From: Caprella mutica
Taxonomy: Eukaryota; Arthropoda; Malacostraca; Amphipoda; Caprellidae
DNA: 64,000 bases
Reading direction: 5' to 3'
Assembly (NCBI GenBank): GCA_947561585.1
Contig: CANNZV010001606.1
Span: forward strand, 62,001 to 126,000
Program-made: the position numbers and the translations under genes
Shown here: positions 22,208-34,854 of the stretch, piece by piece
Position numbering within the stretch: the first letter of the stretch is position 1
How the letters are laid out: every line of letters starts with the position of its first letter
Notes under the pieces: model-generated
What the model saw: the letters and a program-made list of their open reading frames with translations, nothing else
The model's database searches: none
What the model was told of the DNA's origin: nothing

Positions 22208-22300
22208 CAGGGCGTCCCAAAAAAACCGATACCAAAATTTCAATAACTGGAATTCAAAAACTATTAAATTTACAAAAAAATTGAAAATTACATTTTGTTT
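22208..22300 (+). mobile_element. Solo mariner/IS630-type terminus
   Basis: TA at 22206-22207 followed by CAGGGCGTCCCAAAAAAACC and a subterminal AAAAACTATTAAATTTAC motif. No inverted partner found; the right limit is arbitrary. Confidence 0.6.
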
Positions 22301-22655
22301 ATCAACATCTATTCCTTATCTGTACAAAATTTTCGATGACTATATCGAACTGATTTCTTTACACAGTATTTTTAGTGACAGATAACAAAAATCAGTTTGC
22401 TCACTTTTGGTTTAACTTCGAATTTTATGATATTAAAACCATATTTTTAATATCTTTTAACAGTTTATTAAGATCATTTACTAAAAACCGTAATTATAAC
22501 TATAAAAGGTGTTTATTATTATTTAACTTTTTTATCTTTTTTTTTGCTGGCTTCTGGTCCGATTTATATACTTGCTCGATGATTTTTTAGTCGTAGATAT
22601 TAATATTATAATAGATAGGATGAAATTGAATTGTGATGAATTCTATATTCATTAT

Positions 22656-23856
22656 GTCACTTGGGTCGTGGTGATTTGGATCATGGTGATTTGGGTCTCG
22701 GACCATTTTGGTCGAGGTCATTTGGGTCGCAGTCATTTGGGTCGCAGTCATTTGGGTCCGTGTTTATAAAAGTATAATAAAAATGAATAATTAATTTAGC
22801 TTATGTATAATTGAATGCTTTCTCAGGTTGAAGTGCTTCCACTATGAGCAACTTCTACGGAAGTGGCTCTATTGAATATATTCCTATCATTTTTTTAGAT
22901 TTTTTAGATTTTATAGGTATTTTTAAAGTTATTAGAATCTTAGGATTCAGATATGTGAATACTCAATATTACGAGATTTTGAACTCATGGATCTCATCAA
23001 TAAGTTGAAATTTTTGACATTTGATTGCTCCACCTAAATTGAAAGGTTTCGAACTATCCAAAAATTAAAACCTGATATGAAACTCAAGCTAGTTTTTGAA
23101 TAACAGTCTCATTCTAAAACATATCTCTATCTACGGAAATTGACCGAATATTAGAAATAAAGTTAAGAATTTCAGAAAAAAACTCAGAAAACTTATTTTA
23201 ATTTAAATATCAGTAAATAACTTTTTCTTATCATTGTGAGCATTATTTTCATCCAATAGTTTCCTTACTGATTTTTGACAAGCGATCCGTATCTGAAACC
23301 CATTTTCCGAATGATGAAGTATTTTCTGAGATTTGGAGGCCAACTGAGCTCAAATTCAGGTTATTTACATAATTTACACATTACAGAAGATATAACTTAA
23401 TTTAATGTGTCAATTCTTCAAAAATTTCTTTGTATTAACTTAGAGTAAATTATTTCCAAACATCATCAGTCTCACTTAGCCATCTGTTTGCCTGATTCGA
23501 TTAATTATAAAGAAATTAAGTTTCTATCCCATTGATTCCGTGTTTAAAGCTTATTTAACCATGTTATACGTGAACAAACCTATGTTGTAAAAAATCATAT
23601 TATTAGAGTATGCTAAATTTTCATTGTTATTCACGTTGTGGAAGCGCATTAAGTGTTTTATTTAAATATTTAAATTGTATTATATATTAAAATATTTCAT
23701 TAATTAACCTTAAAACTGAAAAAGCATTCAATTATACGTAAGGTAAATTTTATAAACAAGGACCCTAATGACCGCGACCCAAATGGTCCGCGGCCCAAAT
23801 GACCACGACCCAAATGACCATGACCCAAATTACCGCGACCCAATTGACCGGACACC
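22656..23856. mobile_element. FB-like element 4, private phrase GGTCATTTGGGTCGCA
   Basis: The left array (22656-22763) has about seven 15-16-bp units of ATTTGGGTCGCAGTC type. The right array (23760-23856) has about six inverted units (GACCACGACCCAAAT). The right end's reverse complement starts GGTGTCCGGTCAATTGG, close to the shared terminal motif. The left end is less clear (GTCACTTGGGTCG) and no 9-bp duplication is obvious, so it may have lost its outermost bases. The arrays read as HLGR-type peptide repeats in open frames, but these are shadows of the phrase. Confidence 0.72.
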
Positions 23857-24116
23857 ATGATAACGGAAGAAATATTCAATTTATATTGGAAATAATCAAT
23901 TGTATAATGGAATATAGTGTATGGTGAAAAAAAATAAAATCTTGTAAGAAAACAGTACGTTATTAAATTATATGACAAATTAGAGTATTTAATTTTATGA
24001 AATAACAATAAACGATGAATGAAGAAATTTTAATCTTAAAATGTTGATAAATAATCGTATACAAATACAATACATATATTAATACTATCTTTTAAGTTAA
24101 GAGGCCTGATAATAAT

Positions 24117-24226
24117 TACTTGGGTGGAAATTGTCTGGGTGGCAATTTTCGGGAAGTGGCACTTGTCTGAGGGTGGCAATAATCCGAGGGTGGCAATAGT
24201 CCAGTGGTGGTAATTTTTCGGTCACG
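24117..24226 (+). repeat. Solo FB-like terminus, phrase GGGTGGCAATAGTCCGA
   Basis: About six 15-18-bp units (GGTGGCAATTTTCGG, GGTGGCAATAATCCGA and so on). The array ends GGTCACG; its reverse complement starts CGTGACCGAAAAATTACC, fitting the family's GGTGACCGG ends. No inverted partner array is present in the window. Confidence 0.6.
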
Positions 24227-24400
24227 ATTTATTACCTCTACTTTACCAAGACAGCAGTAAATAATTCTGATTTCTGTATATACACAAAGCTTTCCAACTT
24301 GTTCCAGTTAGTTTATCTCTGGAAGATTTTGCTGAAGATGCAGGGGGACATACTTTATAACTATACATAGAGTCTCCTCTATGTCATAGAGTGTCATAGA

Positions 24401-24437
24401 GTGTGCTCCTCTATACATAGAGTATAGAGGAGCACAC
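24401..24437. repeat. Perfect hairpin, 16-bp arms, 5-nt loop
   Basis: GTGTGCTCCTCTATAC (24401-24416) pairs exactly with GTATAGAGGAGCACAC (24422-24437) around ATAGA. The preceding 40 bp carries short repeats of the same CTATG/CATAGAG words. Confidence 0.9.
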
Positions 24438-24439
24438 AT

Positions 24440-25967
24440 CTCTACGAGTATACAGTGTAGTTCTTGAGAAACATCTTTATCCTGTACAAGAAGACATTCT
24501 TTACCACTGACAACTTGTGATTACTCTTTTGTCAACGTACATCATCAATAGATATGCACATTGTACATGTCACCTGGTACCCCTAACCAAGATTGATTAC
24601 TGATTAGTGACTGATACGAGAACTAATGTTATCAAATATGGGTTCAAAGTTTGGAAATTTAAATTGTGTTTTGATAAAATAATTATATCTAAGGTAAGAT
24701 ACCTGATATTTTAAAATATAGACTATAAATAAAAAACTCAAATCAAAAATGAATACGTGTGTTAGATACGTATGTCGTATATGTTTACTAATCGAATTTA
24801 TGTATTCATATGATAAGTTGAAGTAGATTATTTTTGAAGCAGATGATCACTTTACTACTTGTAGCCAAAGCATTAATCTCAGAAGAACACATTACATTTC
24901 TGGTCTAACTTAATTACTCTATAGCTGGTAGACCAGTGTTGTTGATTCTATATAGTTTGTCATTTCAATCATTTATTTGCTAATTTAATTTCAGTAGTAA
25001 TTTATAATTTTCACAGATATATGATTTATTGATGGTATCACTACAACTAATTTCATATTTTACGTATCGATTAATATAAAAAATAAATCTCTGGTATTGA
25101 ATTAGTTAGGTTTTTATTTTTAATTTATCTAGAAATCTAGATTTATCTATTTATCCTGATTAACTATATCAACGTACTAACTAACTAGTAGTTGAAATTA
25201 GAAGAATAACAATAACCTTATTTTCGTTATGTCAGGAATTGCCGCCTAAATACAATTCCCATTCATTAAACCAAGTAATTAAACGTAAGACCAGTAATTA
25301 AAGCTGCTTGGGTTTCTCATTAGTTGCTCTGTTACTCAAACAATCACTCTAGATAGCTGATGCCTGTCGGTAAGTTGCTGGGAAATTAATTAACTCTGTC
25401 TTTTCTGTAGTACACCTAGCTATATTTAATTTCATGAATATCCAAGAAGTACTTATACGGATATATAAAGTACGTGAATGCATTGAATTCTAAAGCGAGT
25501 TTATTATTGGTGTTTTTTCAATGAATCATTCTAGCTGGATCAGTGGAACTTCAACAGAATTGGGAAATCAACAAATAGATTTTGGTTTATTTTTTTACCC
25601 ATTTTGTGTCCAAATCACCATACAGACATGGATTCTATATGCAAAGTATATATAGAAAAGGACTTTTCGAAATCATTTTGGTGACATTACTTTGATTTAT
25701 ACCAAACTAGTACAGTACCTGTTGCTGAATATAAATTATATTCGAATGAAATTATGTGTTATGGATACACATATTCTGATTAAACGAAAAAAAAAAATCA
25801 AAAAAGCCATAATATAATTTTTTTTTGTAAATAATTAATGTCAATTATTATTGTTGCCAGTCGTCATGATACTGCCACTAATGATTTGCTTTTCCTTTTA
25901 ATATGACAATGTGTTTCTTAAAAAAAAGTGTGACACACGGACGGACAGACGGACACGGCTCTTATTA
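24440..25967. other. No supported gene
   Basis: AT-rich DNA. A 44-codon ATG-started frame near 25523-25657 has no splice or motif support. Just before the mariner there is a GACGGACAGACGGACA-type phrase (25936-25956), common as a simple repeat in metazoan introns. Confidence 0.4.
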
Positions 25968-25969
25968 TA

Positions 25970-27136
25970 TAGGGTGGCGCAAAAAAAAAGGATACCCATT
26001 TTTAAACTAGTTTATTTTACAAACTATCGAAGCTAGAGATTTTCTAAAAACGTAGTTATATTCGTTTACTTTTTTTGCATCTATTTTGATAATCTGTTAA
26101 GAGTTACAGCTAATTAATTATAAAAAGGTACCTAAAAATTGCTTGCGCAAGCAAGAAATATATGAAAAAAATCATAAGAGGTATAATTCATTTAACATTA
26201 AATTCTACTATTTTTTGTAACAAATAAGAGAAGATAAAACAATTAATTACCATTTGAAAATTGTTTTTTGAAGATAAAATTGATATATATATATATATTA
26301 AATCATCTCGCTATTAATTTTTCTATCCTATTCGATACCCTCAAAATGCAGCTTTCAAAAGAACAAAGTTTTTGTTGTGAAATTTTTTTCAAACACTGTA
26401 AGTTTTACGCAGGTTCAACCTCATTTTGAACATTGCTTTCCGGAAAAATTTCCACCAACTGTAAAACCACATTGACAAATGTTAATAAGTCAAAATTGAA
26501 GAAACCACTTTAAATTTGAACAAAAAGTGATCATGTCGCGTGAGAAAAGAATGAACACATGAAAATATTAATCTTTTTCATGAACAGCTTATTGAGAATA
26601 TAAAAAAATAAATCAGATGGTAAGAATTAGATATCATTTAAGGCACATTTCACTAAATTGTTAAACACGATTTGAGATATTATCCTTTAAAGATGCATGT
26701 AAGGCTCGAACTCTTAGAACTGATTTACTGCACCGTCTAAATTTTGCAAAATGGTTTCTGCCAAAAAATGCACATTTTGTAGAAGATATCGTGATTGGTG
26801 ATGAAGATGTTTTTCCACAAATGAAAGAGTCAATAACCAAATTGTTGGATGAAAAATTCTAGGATTAAATTTTTATTACAAGCTACCATATGGAAATAAA
26901 TTATTCCTATTATGAATTTTTTTGGCGTATTTCGTGCTCGCTCAAGCCATTTTTAGGTACCTTTTTTTAATTCGCTGCTGAATGTTTAATTTTCATCGTA
27001 ACTCTTAAAATTTTATTGAGATAGATGCAAAAAAAGTAATTGAATAAAACTTTGTTTTTTATAAAATTTCTAGGTTTGATAGTTTTAAAAATTAACTAAT
27101 TTGAAAATGGATTTCCTTTTTTTTTGCGCCACCCTG
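25970..27136 (+). mobile_element. Mariner/IS630-type transposon, full length but dead (1,167 bp)
   Basis: The inverted ends are (T/C)AGGGTGGCGCAAAAAAAAA, then GGATACCCATTTT on the left and GGAAATCCATTTT on the right. Pairing continues more loosely over about 100 bp, including an AAACTATCGAAGCTAGAGA motif near the left end. TA dinucleotides flank both sides (25968-25969, 27137-27138). TA target, CAGGGTG ends, size and a transposase relic inside make the Tc1/mariner/IS630 superfamily assignment firm. Confidence 0.9.
26346..26862 (+). pseudogene. Degenerate mariner/IS630-type transposase
   Basis: Reading across several frameshifts and stops, the N-terminus is MQLSKEQSFCCEIFFKHCK. It continues with VQPHFEHCFPEKFPPTVKPH, the pattern of the N-terminal helix-turn-helix of this transposase family. 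Further on, LLHRLNFAKWFLPKNAHFVE is followed by DIVIGDEDVF. This matches the start of the DDE domain in the family ('RL.F..WFL...FL...VIGDEA.F'), where the D of GDE is the first catalytic aspartate. The rest of the catalytic domain (second D and D/E) is missing: the frame stops at 26862 and only about 270 bp remain before the right end. It cannot be active. Confidence 0.85.
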
Positions 27137-27138
27137 TA

Positions 27139-28590
27139 GTATAGATTTATGATGCCCTATTGATAGAGTGTCTTTTTAACGTATTTTGTGACGTACAGAC
27201 CAACTGACATTGCTTCTTTTATAATATAGGATATAGGTATATATATTCTGTTAAATTTAATGAATAGTGCAACCTTTAGAGTGCGCTGCGCATTTTTAAC
27301 CCAGTAACTTCCAGAATACCTGAGAGGCTTGTTCCAGTTGGAATATAGATATATACTTTAAAAACATGACTTGAGAGATAGGAAATCCGGGGTTTATTGA
27401 AATAGAATGACATCTTTTCCATAAGCTAATGCAGAATATGTATGATGAATTTGGGAGTTTTATGAACAATTTTTGTGTTTTTAAAACAGTAAAAATAGTG
27501 ATGTACTAAACTTCACGACTCTTGACTTCCAATTTCAAGGTAGCTGAAGATTCCTCTGTGAGAATAACTATTCATAATTTGAATTTTGGCAGCTGAGAAA
27601 TAAATTCTTATATGGGTAACGACGATTCATGTAATAGCCTCAACAAATGTTTCTTCATAAGAGTAATATATGAGTTAGGATTTATTACAATGGGCTAGAT
27701 AACAATGTTTTATTATTGCAGTTACATAATTACAAATAAGAAGAAATAGTTTGAACGTGGACATTAACTAATTCATATAGAAATATGTACTATTAAATAT
27801 ATAAATTGTAGATAAACTAATGATACAAAATAATGAAATAAATTTTCTAAATCACGCTGGGAATTTGATCTAGATGCATAAAATGATTTGCTTCTATTCT
27901 TTGCATTAGCATGTACGATTGACCCTATTTGAATATGTTTTCTATATTAATAAAATATAATTCCTGATAAACAAGCATTCAACAGTGAAATATAAAAGAT
28001 GAATAATCCATTAAGCACTGACCAAAATTATTTGAAAATTTTCTTCATAACTTCTTTCTAAAATGTAATGCTGTAAATATTTTAATTTAATTGCCAGCAG
28101 TGTTGATATGTCACTAATAAGTGAATTTGTTGTATCATGAGTAAAATTTACGAAACATACATATTGAATCATACAATATAATACATATTACATAAGTCAC
28201 TGTTTGCCATAGGGTGTATACTGTATATACTGTCTAGTACTGTATATACTGTATATACTGTCTAGTACTGTATATACTGTCATCAACTTTGTCAGATAAT
28301 TATACTCAAGCACTATCAAAAAAATATCATATCATGATTCTTATATCTCAAATCACAGTTCGCTAATTTCCTATTGTATTCAAATTGTACGAATTTATCC
28401 TCGTTTACCAGGACCAATTTCAAGAAAACTTACTATATGATGACCATTATATAGTAATTTTTCTTTGACTGCACATATTGTTAAATTTGAATTATTTACA
28501 TTGATACTTTTAATTTAAGATTTAGAAGGTTATGGATATTATTTTGATATATTCGAAGAGAATTATCGACGGGTATTAATACTTGAAAAA
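27139..28590. other. No gene seen; small tandem repeat at 28216-28280
   Basis: AT-rich DNA. At 28216-28280 a 33-bp unit (ACTGTATATACTGTCTAGT core) is present about twice. Confidence 0.5.
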
Positions 28591-30504
28591 ATGAAATAAT
28601 GTATTGAATATTTCCTCCAATATGAATGAAATGAAGCAGTGGAAATATATTTCTATGATATGAACTGCCTGCGCTATGATTAAATTATTTTACCATATTT
28701 CTCATATCGAAGTTATTTATTATAGAGTTGCCTAGAAGAAAAGATTGATGGTACTTTACAATATCATTCTCTGACATTATACTCATAGCTTGAGTTTTAA
28801 ATCTTCTATGAAAGAATTGAATATTTAAACAAGAAACGATATAATGATATTCAATTGTATTAAGTTTGGAAAGAGTACAATAATACCAATGTCACTTTAA
28901 AGATCTATATATTTTTCTGAAGTGATTAAATTGTTTCCAAGATACGGTCGGATGTGGATAATTTACAATATGTTGTGTAATATTAAGTATGATCATGTGA
29001 AAGTATTCGCATATTTGACTGATCATAGATGCTGGATTTATTGTTTAACTTATTTAATTTTCTCTTCAATGATGCCACGTAGAGCTGATGTTTTATTTTG
29101 CAACTTTTTCAAAGGATAGAAATACAATAATAGTAAACAGGTGAGCAAACATTGCTAATGAAGAAATTCGCACTGAATGACATACAGATTTCAATGAAAT
29201 TACTAAAAAATATTATGGGGTCTATTATGTTAAAGTTCATTGAAATAATATAAAACGGTGAGTATATTCACCCAAATGTGATAATATAATCCCTTTTTGG
29301 TAAAAATGATCGAATCTAATCTAATCGAACAAAAAAATTGGCAAATATTATTACTTTCATATTCAGTTATTGCAATTGATATCTCACTTTAGAGATTGAT
29401 CAGGTGATCTTCCTATTTATCTCTTTCTGCAAATCACCATTGGGGTTTCAGTAATGCATAATTGAGATTTTCTTATATATACCCTAAAATTAGCAAAGTG
29501 TTAAAATATCATCAGATTGCTTTAAGATGGGTGCATATACTATATAGTATGATAACATTATTTTGTAATTAAGAGAATTGATTATTTCAGAAATTTAGTC
29601 TAGCTCATCTGTTTAGTGAATAAGAGTTATTACAGTTAAGTATAGCAATTCAATTGCATGTTAAAAGTAACATCAACAGCATAAATCTAATTGCTAGTAA
29701 CCCAATGATGTTCAATTAATTATGATCGGAAAGCAAGTTCAATGTAAATGCATTACATACTTTTAATTACATTTGGTGAATACGTTTCTGCCTGGAAATT
29801 TTAAACAGTTTCGGTATCACAAACAACTTAATACACTCACAGCTTTAAATTAAAGTGAAGTCCCCGTCAAGCTACAGCAATATTGGACAGAAAAAGGAAG
29901 TGTTTGGAAGCATGGGAACATTGGGCAGGTGCTACACAAATATTCCTCAGATAAAAATACTAAGAATATGAAATGTTTGTCGATATAATAAAACGCTCTA
30001 GCGCTCCTGCTGTCAAACACACATGTTAAAGGGAGAAGAAAACTTATATTCATATTATTTCATAAATACAAATACATTTAGCAGCATTTGCGCATAGTAT
30101 ATATAGTGTGTATACCGTTATAATCTCATTATAGATTTTGTTTCTTAATCTACTGGAATAATATCATTCAATAAAAGATTCTGATGTGTCTTCAAAACTT
30201 GCTTCGTCCCCATAGCTTTAAGGATATCGGTTTCGTTGGATATTTGCTAACTCCAGGCATTTGCATGGTTAGCAATTTATAAAAGTTTAGGGTCTTTGAC
30301 ACTTGCTAAGATTGAAGAGAGGTTTGATCTAAGTACCTAAACGTATATGCATTAGCCGATCCTTTATATTCACGATAGTTGTCATGTGAAATAGGAATTA
30401 TCAGTCATATCTCAATGAGTAGTTATTGCTGTCATTTTATAAATTGCTCATTATGGAGTTTTTTCACTTTGATCACTTTGATGATACTTTGCATGCTGTC
30501 TTAA

Positions 30505-31046
30505 CCCTAATGAGTTTGACTGTCGAAATCAACGGAAGAGTTTGAATATGTTTTAAATAAAACACATGTCTTATTTATAAACCTACGGTGCTGTATTTTT
30601 TACAAGTTGTTAGTATATATACCAAACTAATGTGTACCAAATTTCAAGTAGAAATATTGAACATATAAGGAGAAATAAATACATCAGTATTTAAGACATT
30701 GGCAACTGAGAGACCAGATCTGTGATTGGGCCGAGTGTGGCCCAATCAAAGCTCGCGCATATATCTGTACTTGATGAAATGTGGACAAATTCGTACGTAT
30801 TGGCTAACTAAACTGTACTTCTAGGTTACCAAACGTCAGCAAAGTACAATTAATTCCATAATTTACGTAATTTACGCTGATTTACACCGATACGTAATTT
30901 TTTTAAATTTTTAAATACAAATATATATTCGGAATTTATGTAAGAACAAAGTCAAGAAAGGCCAGTAGATTTAAACGAATAACATACAACATATAAAGTA
31001 ATTTAAAAGAGATGTGCCTAAAAAACAAACGTCAAACTCATTAAGG
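30505..31046. mobile_element. PiggyBac-type MITE copy 3, intact TTAA target
   Basis: TTAA (30501-30504) then CCCTAATGAGTTTGAC. The right end reads GTCAAACTCATTAAGG then TTAA (31047-31050). This gives 16-bp inverted ends with one mismatch. The 542-bp body matches copies 1 and 2 in inverse orientation and carries the internal hairpin GTGATTGGGCC...GGCCCAATCA. Block C at about 59900 lacks the insertion, an empty site. There is no coding capacity. Confidence 0.85.
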
Positions 31047-31109
31047 TTAACCGTTAATATCAAATAAGATTCCAATTATCTTCCATTGAATGCACTGTAT
31101 GTAGTTATT

Positions 31110-31270
31110 GTCATGACTCTTTACTCAAAACAATCAATGTAGACATTTTTATCGCTGTTTACCCACAACAATCACTGTACTCATTTTCATCACTTTAATC
31201 ACAACGATCACTGTAGTCACTGTCATAGCTGTTCACTTACCTCAATCACAGTAGTCACAGTTTTCACAGA
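31110..31270 (+). repeat. 36-38-bp minisatellite (TCAATCACTGTAGTCACTGTCATC), about 4 units
   Basis: Diverged tandem units. The same array, in the same relative place, is found in block C at 59935-60115. Confidence 0.75.
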
Positions 31271-31326
31271 ATAACTACTGCTTATAATGGACATACAAAC
31301 AAAAAAGTCTCTACATTTATTTTCAG

Positions 31327-31502
31327 CTTCTGCTTATAGCAGCGCAACAGAAATGAAGTTCAAAGTCCATTTGCAAACGCGAAACCTTAAGAAAATATTT
31401 TTAAACACTGGAAAAGTGGAACATAGCTTGGAAGAAATGGGTGCTGAATTTGGTGTTGGTGATCTGGTCTCTCATTTTGCCCTGGCTTATCATGCATTAT
31501 AA
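31327..31502 (+). CDS. Candidate exon in block A, partly conserved in block C
   Basis: Acceptor TTTATTTTCAG at 31316-31326, then open frame SASAYSSATEMKFKVHLQTR, NLKKIFLNTGKVEHSLEEMG and AEFGVGDLVSHFALAYHAL, and TAA. In block C the last part is read as LEAMAAYFGIGHFAMVSHIL plus TAA at the same stop position. It has a 4-codon in-frame length difference but a 2-nt frame-breaking indel just upstream, and an inserted 1.2 kb splits the earlier part. The conserved final frame hints at former coding function, but most differences change amino acids. No family recognised. Confidence 0.35.
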
Positions 31503-32284
31503 TTACGAACAAATAGGATTACATGCTTTGCTCGTAAGTAGAAAATCATACGAACTTAAAAATGATCCAAACATTGAAAACATTCGAAATGTATAAATTT
31601 ATGGAGAACATAATGATTCTTAATTTTTAAGAGCACACTTACACGCTCAATTTATACAAATAGTTTTAAAACAAATTCCAGGTAATGAATATAATTTATA
31701 TTTTCATCTTAGCACAAACAAGCGTTTTTAATATATATCCCTACACAATGAATGATACACAACTATTACACAACATTATACAACATTATACACAACATTA
31801 AATTAGTTTCTTCTTCACTTCTATTAGTGAGCAGCATTGTATTTTTTCTCGTTGATCGATTATTTAGATTAGTTGTGAGTTAATTCAGTTTTGCCATTCA
31901 ATTTATTTACTTAGCTGATATTAATCAGAAAGGTAAATAAATTTCTTCTTGTCAATTTTAAACAGTTAATAAAGCTGTTCATTGATTTTATTGCGACTCC
32001 ATTGAATTTTCAAAATTATTGAAACTTAGATTGGTGAAATTTCAATAGTTATATGCTGCTTAAAGTCTCGATAAATATGAAGTTTAATTATTTCAGAATA
32101 TTAAAATGATTTAATATTACTTTTGTAGATTAAAATTAGAAACTACGAATTATTTTAATTAAATTATTATCTAATGTTCTTCCAATCATATCTGAAAACT
32201 TGTACTATTTTATTTCATTTCCACATGGCTCCTGTTGTTATTACCTTAAATACTTTTTTTTTTTATTCTATATGACCTGATTGA

Positions 32285-32440
32285 ATGTCGCAGTTACAGC
32301 CTTTAAAATTCAATCCCTTTGAAGTTAGGCAATATCTGACTTCTGCGGTAATTGAAATAGATAGAAAATCATTTGTTTGTGTCAGTGCCTCGAGCGGTAA
32401 TTTTTTTGGAAAATGTCATCAGATTTCATCGATAAGCTAG
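32285..32440 (+). CDS. Candidate exon or relic in block A (MSQLQPLKF frame)
   Basis: The frame reads MSQLQPLKFNPFEVRQYLTS, then AVIEIDRKSFVCVSASSG, and stops at 32440. Block C (63806) has the same frame: MSQLQPLRFDHFEVMQYLTF, then AVIEIDRKSFVYDSDTSAG. The shared frame over about 43 codons without indels suggests this segment was coding when the blocks duplicated. The tails diverge after SAS/DTS. Protein family unknown. Confidence 0.35.
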   Translation: MSQLQPLKFNPFEVRQYLTSAVIEIDRKSFVCVSASSGNFFGKCHQISSIS

Positions 32441-32469
32441 CAAATAACAAATTATCATGATTTTCAAAC

Positions 32470-34655
32470 ATCTATAAAGGCTATATTTGAGGTACAAATT
32501 TTAAATTACTTCAAATGATTCTGAAAAATATATGATAATGAATATGTGCCTTAATTTCAAAATATATACATTTGTTTATATCTTAACCATATATTATTAT
32601 GCTGATAACTAATAAATACATTTCAGTTACACATAACGATGAATAAGTCATGAGAAAATTGAAATGTACTTTATGTAGACTAAATTATTGAATATTTCCG
32701 AAGCAAAATGGAACATCTTTTTCCTAATTACATATGTGCAAACCTGCAACATAACTTTTTTAACGATTGACCACAAATCAATGACTCTATTACTGAGTTC
32801 AGAGTCACAAAAATGATTAGCAGCGAAAATATTGACTCGTGTAGACTTTTACAATTTTGGGACATTAACTATCGATCACATATGTCAGTGACAAAGCTGA
32901 TGGAACAATCTGCATTGGGAAGAACGTGCAACTTCTATTTAATTTATTCCTGAAGAGAGATTTTTCACGTTTGTGGTGTAGTAATTTAAACAGAAAATGT
33001 TGGAAACAGACTTAATTCACTCTATACATCGTTTACTCCTGTTTGCTTATCACCTAATATCTTCTAAAGAGAATAAATTCTAAGAAATCATGCAACCAGT
33101 ATAATGTATCTACAATGTATGTAGTTACACATCTCGTTAATTAGCTTAATTGCCTAACAGTAAATATTGATTGTTTAAAGCGCATATTGAAGCCATGTTA
33201 GTGGAATTGATTTAAAATTTATGGAATGACAGTAGGTTAGAAAACATGTTGATTAGAATCAAACTAATCGATCATAGCGCCAATGGTTCGTATACTATAT
33301 TTATTTGATCACCTGATATTACACGTAATGAATCCAAAGAGGTTCATTATTTCTTTATAACAAATTAATCATTAAAAGATAAAATGATTGTATCAAGAGA
33401 AATGGTATCATTTATCATTATAAATAATTGTAATTTATCATTAGATATAATTTCAACTAAACATTAGGATTAATTTAAATCTATCATTCGAAATTATTTT
33501 AATTATCGTTAGAAATAATGTAGATATACAATTATAAGAAATTTAAATTTATCAATAGTAATTATTTTGTTCTATCATTTGAAATAATTTCATTTCATTT
33601 TTTGAAATAATTTGAATTTATTAGAGGAAATATTTTAATTTGGATAATAAATCCTAATAATTTGATCTTGTTGGTGTTATAAATCCTCATTTCTAATGCA
33701 TTGATCAATGATCATATTTTAAATTTGGTGTTCTCATTCCAAACATGTACCAATTCTCAATGAAGAAAATTATTTTATCCAATGAATTATTACTGTTCTC
33801 AATTTTACAATACTCAAAAATATTGGAGACGTGACTTCTAAAATGAAGGAAATAACTCTATCTATGGCATATTGTTCGTATTTCTATTCATTACATGCGA
33901 AAAAAGAAGAGATTTGAGTACGTTTTTGATTCAAATATTATTCATAAAAAATAGGTAAATGTTGAATACTAATTTAAATCGTTCATATGGTCTAGCTATA
34001 GATAATGAAAATTATAATTGAATAAGTGAGAAAGATTATTCAATGAAAAAATAGTTGTTCAATATTTTCAGGTTTTCTTCTCTACAAGTAATTTCTACTT
34101 GCAATAGTATACAGACAGGAATATAATGGCCATTCTTAGAAGGGGTATACCCCTTTATACTACACAGACTAGAAACTCATCAGAATATCTAATGAGAAAA
34201 GTATTCGATTGTGTATCGCATGACACACTGTTATGGAAGTGGTACTTTTATGGAGTTAGAGATGTACCATATGATTGATTTCGCTATAACATGAAAGGGC
34301 AATCACACATATATCCGTTGAAAGAATTGGTTTGGCTTACGCAAACGTAACTTTTTTCTTAACACGAGATTTGAAAAGATAAACTTTCATTTGTATTTGT
34401 CTCGAAGTTATTTGTTGAATTCTAATTGACTATAACTGAATATAGAAGAATCTTAATGCATAATTGATATAATAAAAGAGTTTATAAAAATCGTGTATAA
34501 TTCAATAACTTGTCAATAATTCACTTACAGCTTGAAAATTGTGCCCAAATACGATATCTGAACACTTTTATTGCCTTCAGGTAAGATAGGACGGTTCACT
34601 TTTCGGATCATATACCTATAGTAATATTTTTCTGGTAAATTGTGATGTTAAAACT
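32470..34655. other. No gene seen; degenerate AT-rich tandem repeat at 33400-33640
   Basis: At 33400-33640 an about 25-bp AT-rich word (AATTTATCATTAGAAATAAT) recurs roughly nine times with heavy divergence. Nothing else is supported. Confidence 0.5.
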
Positions 34656-34731
34656 GGTACCCGGTGGATTTGCCAAAAAGGAATCGGTCGAAACTTTATC
34701 CGCCAAAATGGATTCCTCGAATAGCATTGCT
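34656..34731 (+). repeat. Solo FB-like terminus, phrase GGATTTGCCAAAAAGGAATC
   Basis: Begins GGTACCCGGTGGATTTGCC, a good fit to the family's GGTNNCCGGT end. Three diverged units follow (TTTGCCAAAAAGG, ATCCGCCAAAATGG). No inverted partner array found; likely a truncated element. Confidence 0.5.
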
Positions 34732-34854
34732 GAAATAAAAATTTGCAGAGAGACGCATTTGGAACAATGTATAATTAAAAATCAAATTACACATAAGTTA
34801 CAGAAATGAAACGAAACTATAATCCTTACTAACACTAAAATAAGTGACAAATGT

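Larger units (their letters stand above)
28590..32465 (+). repeat. Paralogous block A (alpha, beta, gamma segments)
   Basis: Alpha (28590-29560) matches block B at about 34855-35900 in the same order and orientation. Beta (29860-30480) and gamma (31050-32465) match block C at 56115-56400 and 59590-63990. Landmarks: GAAATGAAGCAGTGGAAATA and TACAATATGTTGTG in alpha; GGACAGAAAAAGGAAGTGTT and AGCAGCATTTGCGCAT in beta; CTAACTCCAGGCA and GAAATAGATAGAAAATC in gamma. Identity by eye is roughly 70-85% with many indels. This may be an old low-copy transposon or a segmental duplication of a gene. Confidence 0.75.

Noticed and set aside
22572..22769. Protein with HLGRSHLGR repeats
   Set aside because: Shadow of the 15-bp phrase array at the left end of FB-like element 4; the inverted right array gives a similar shadow (23700-24008).
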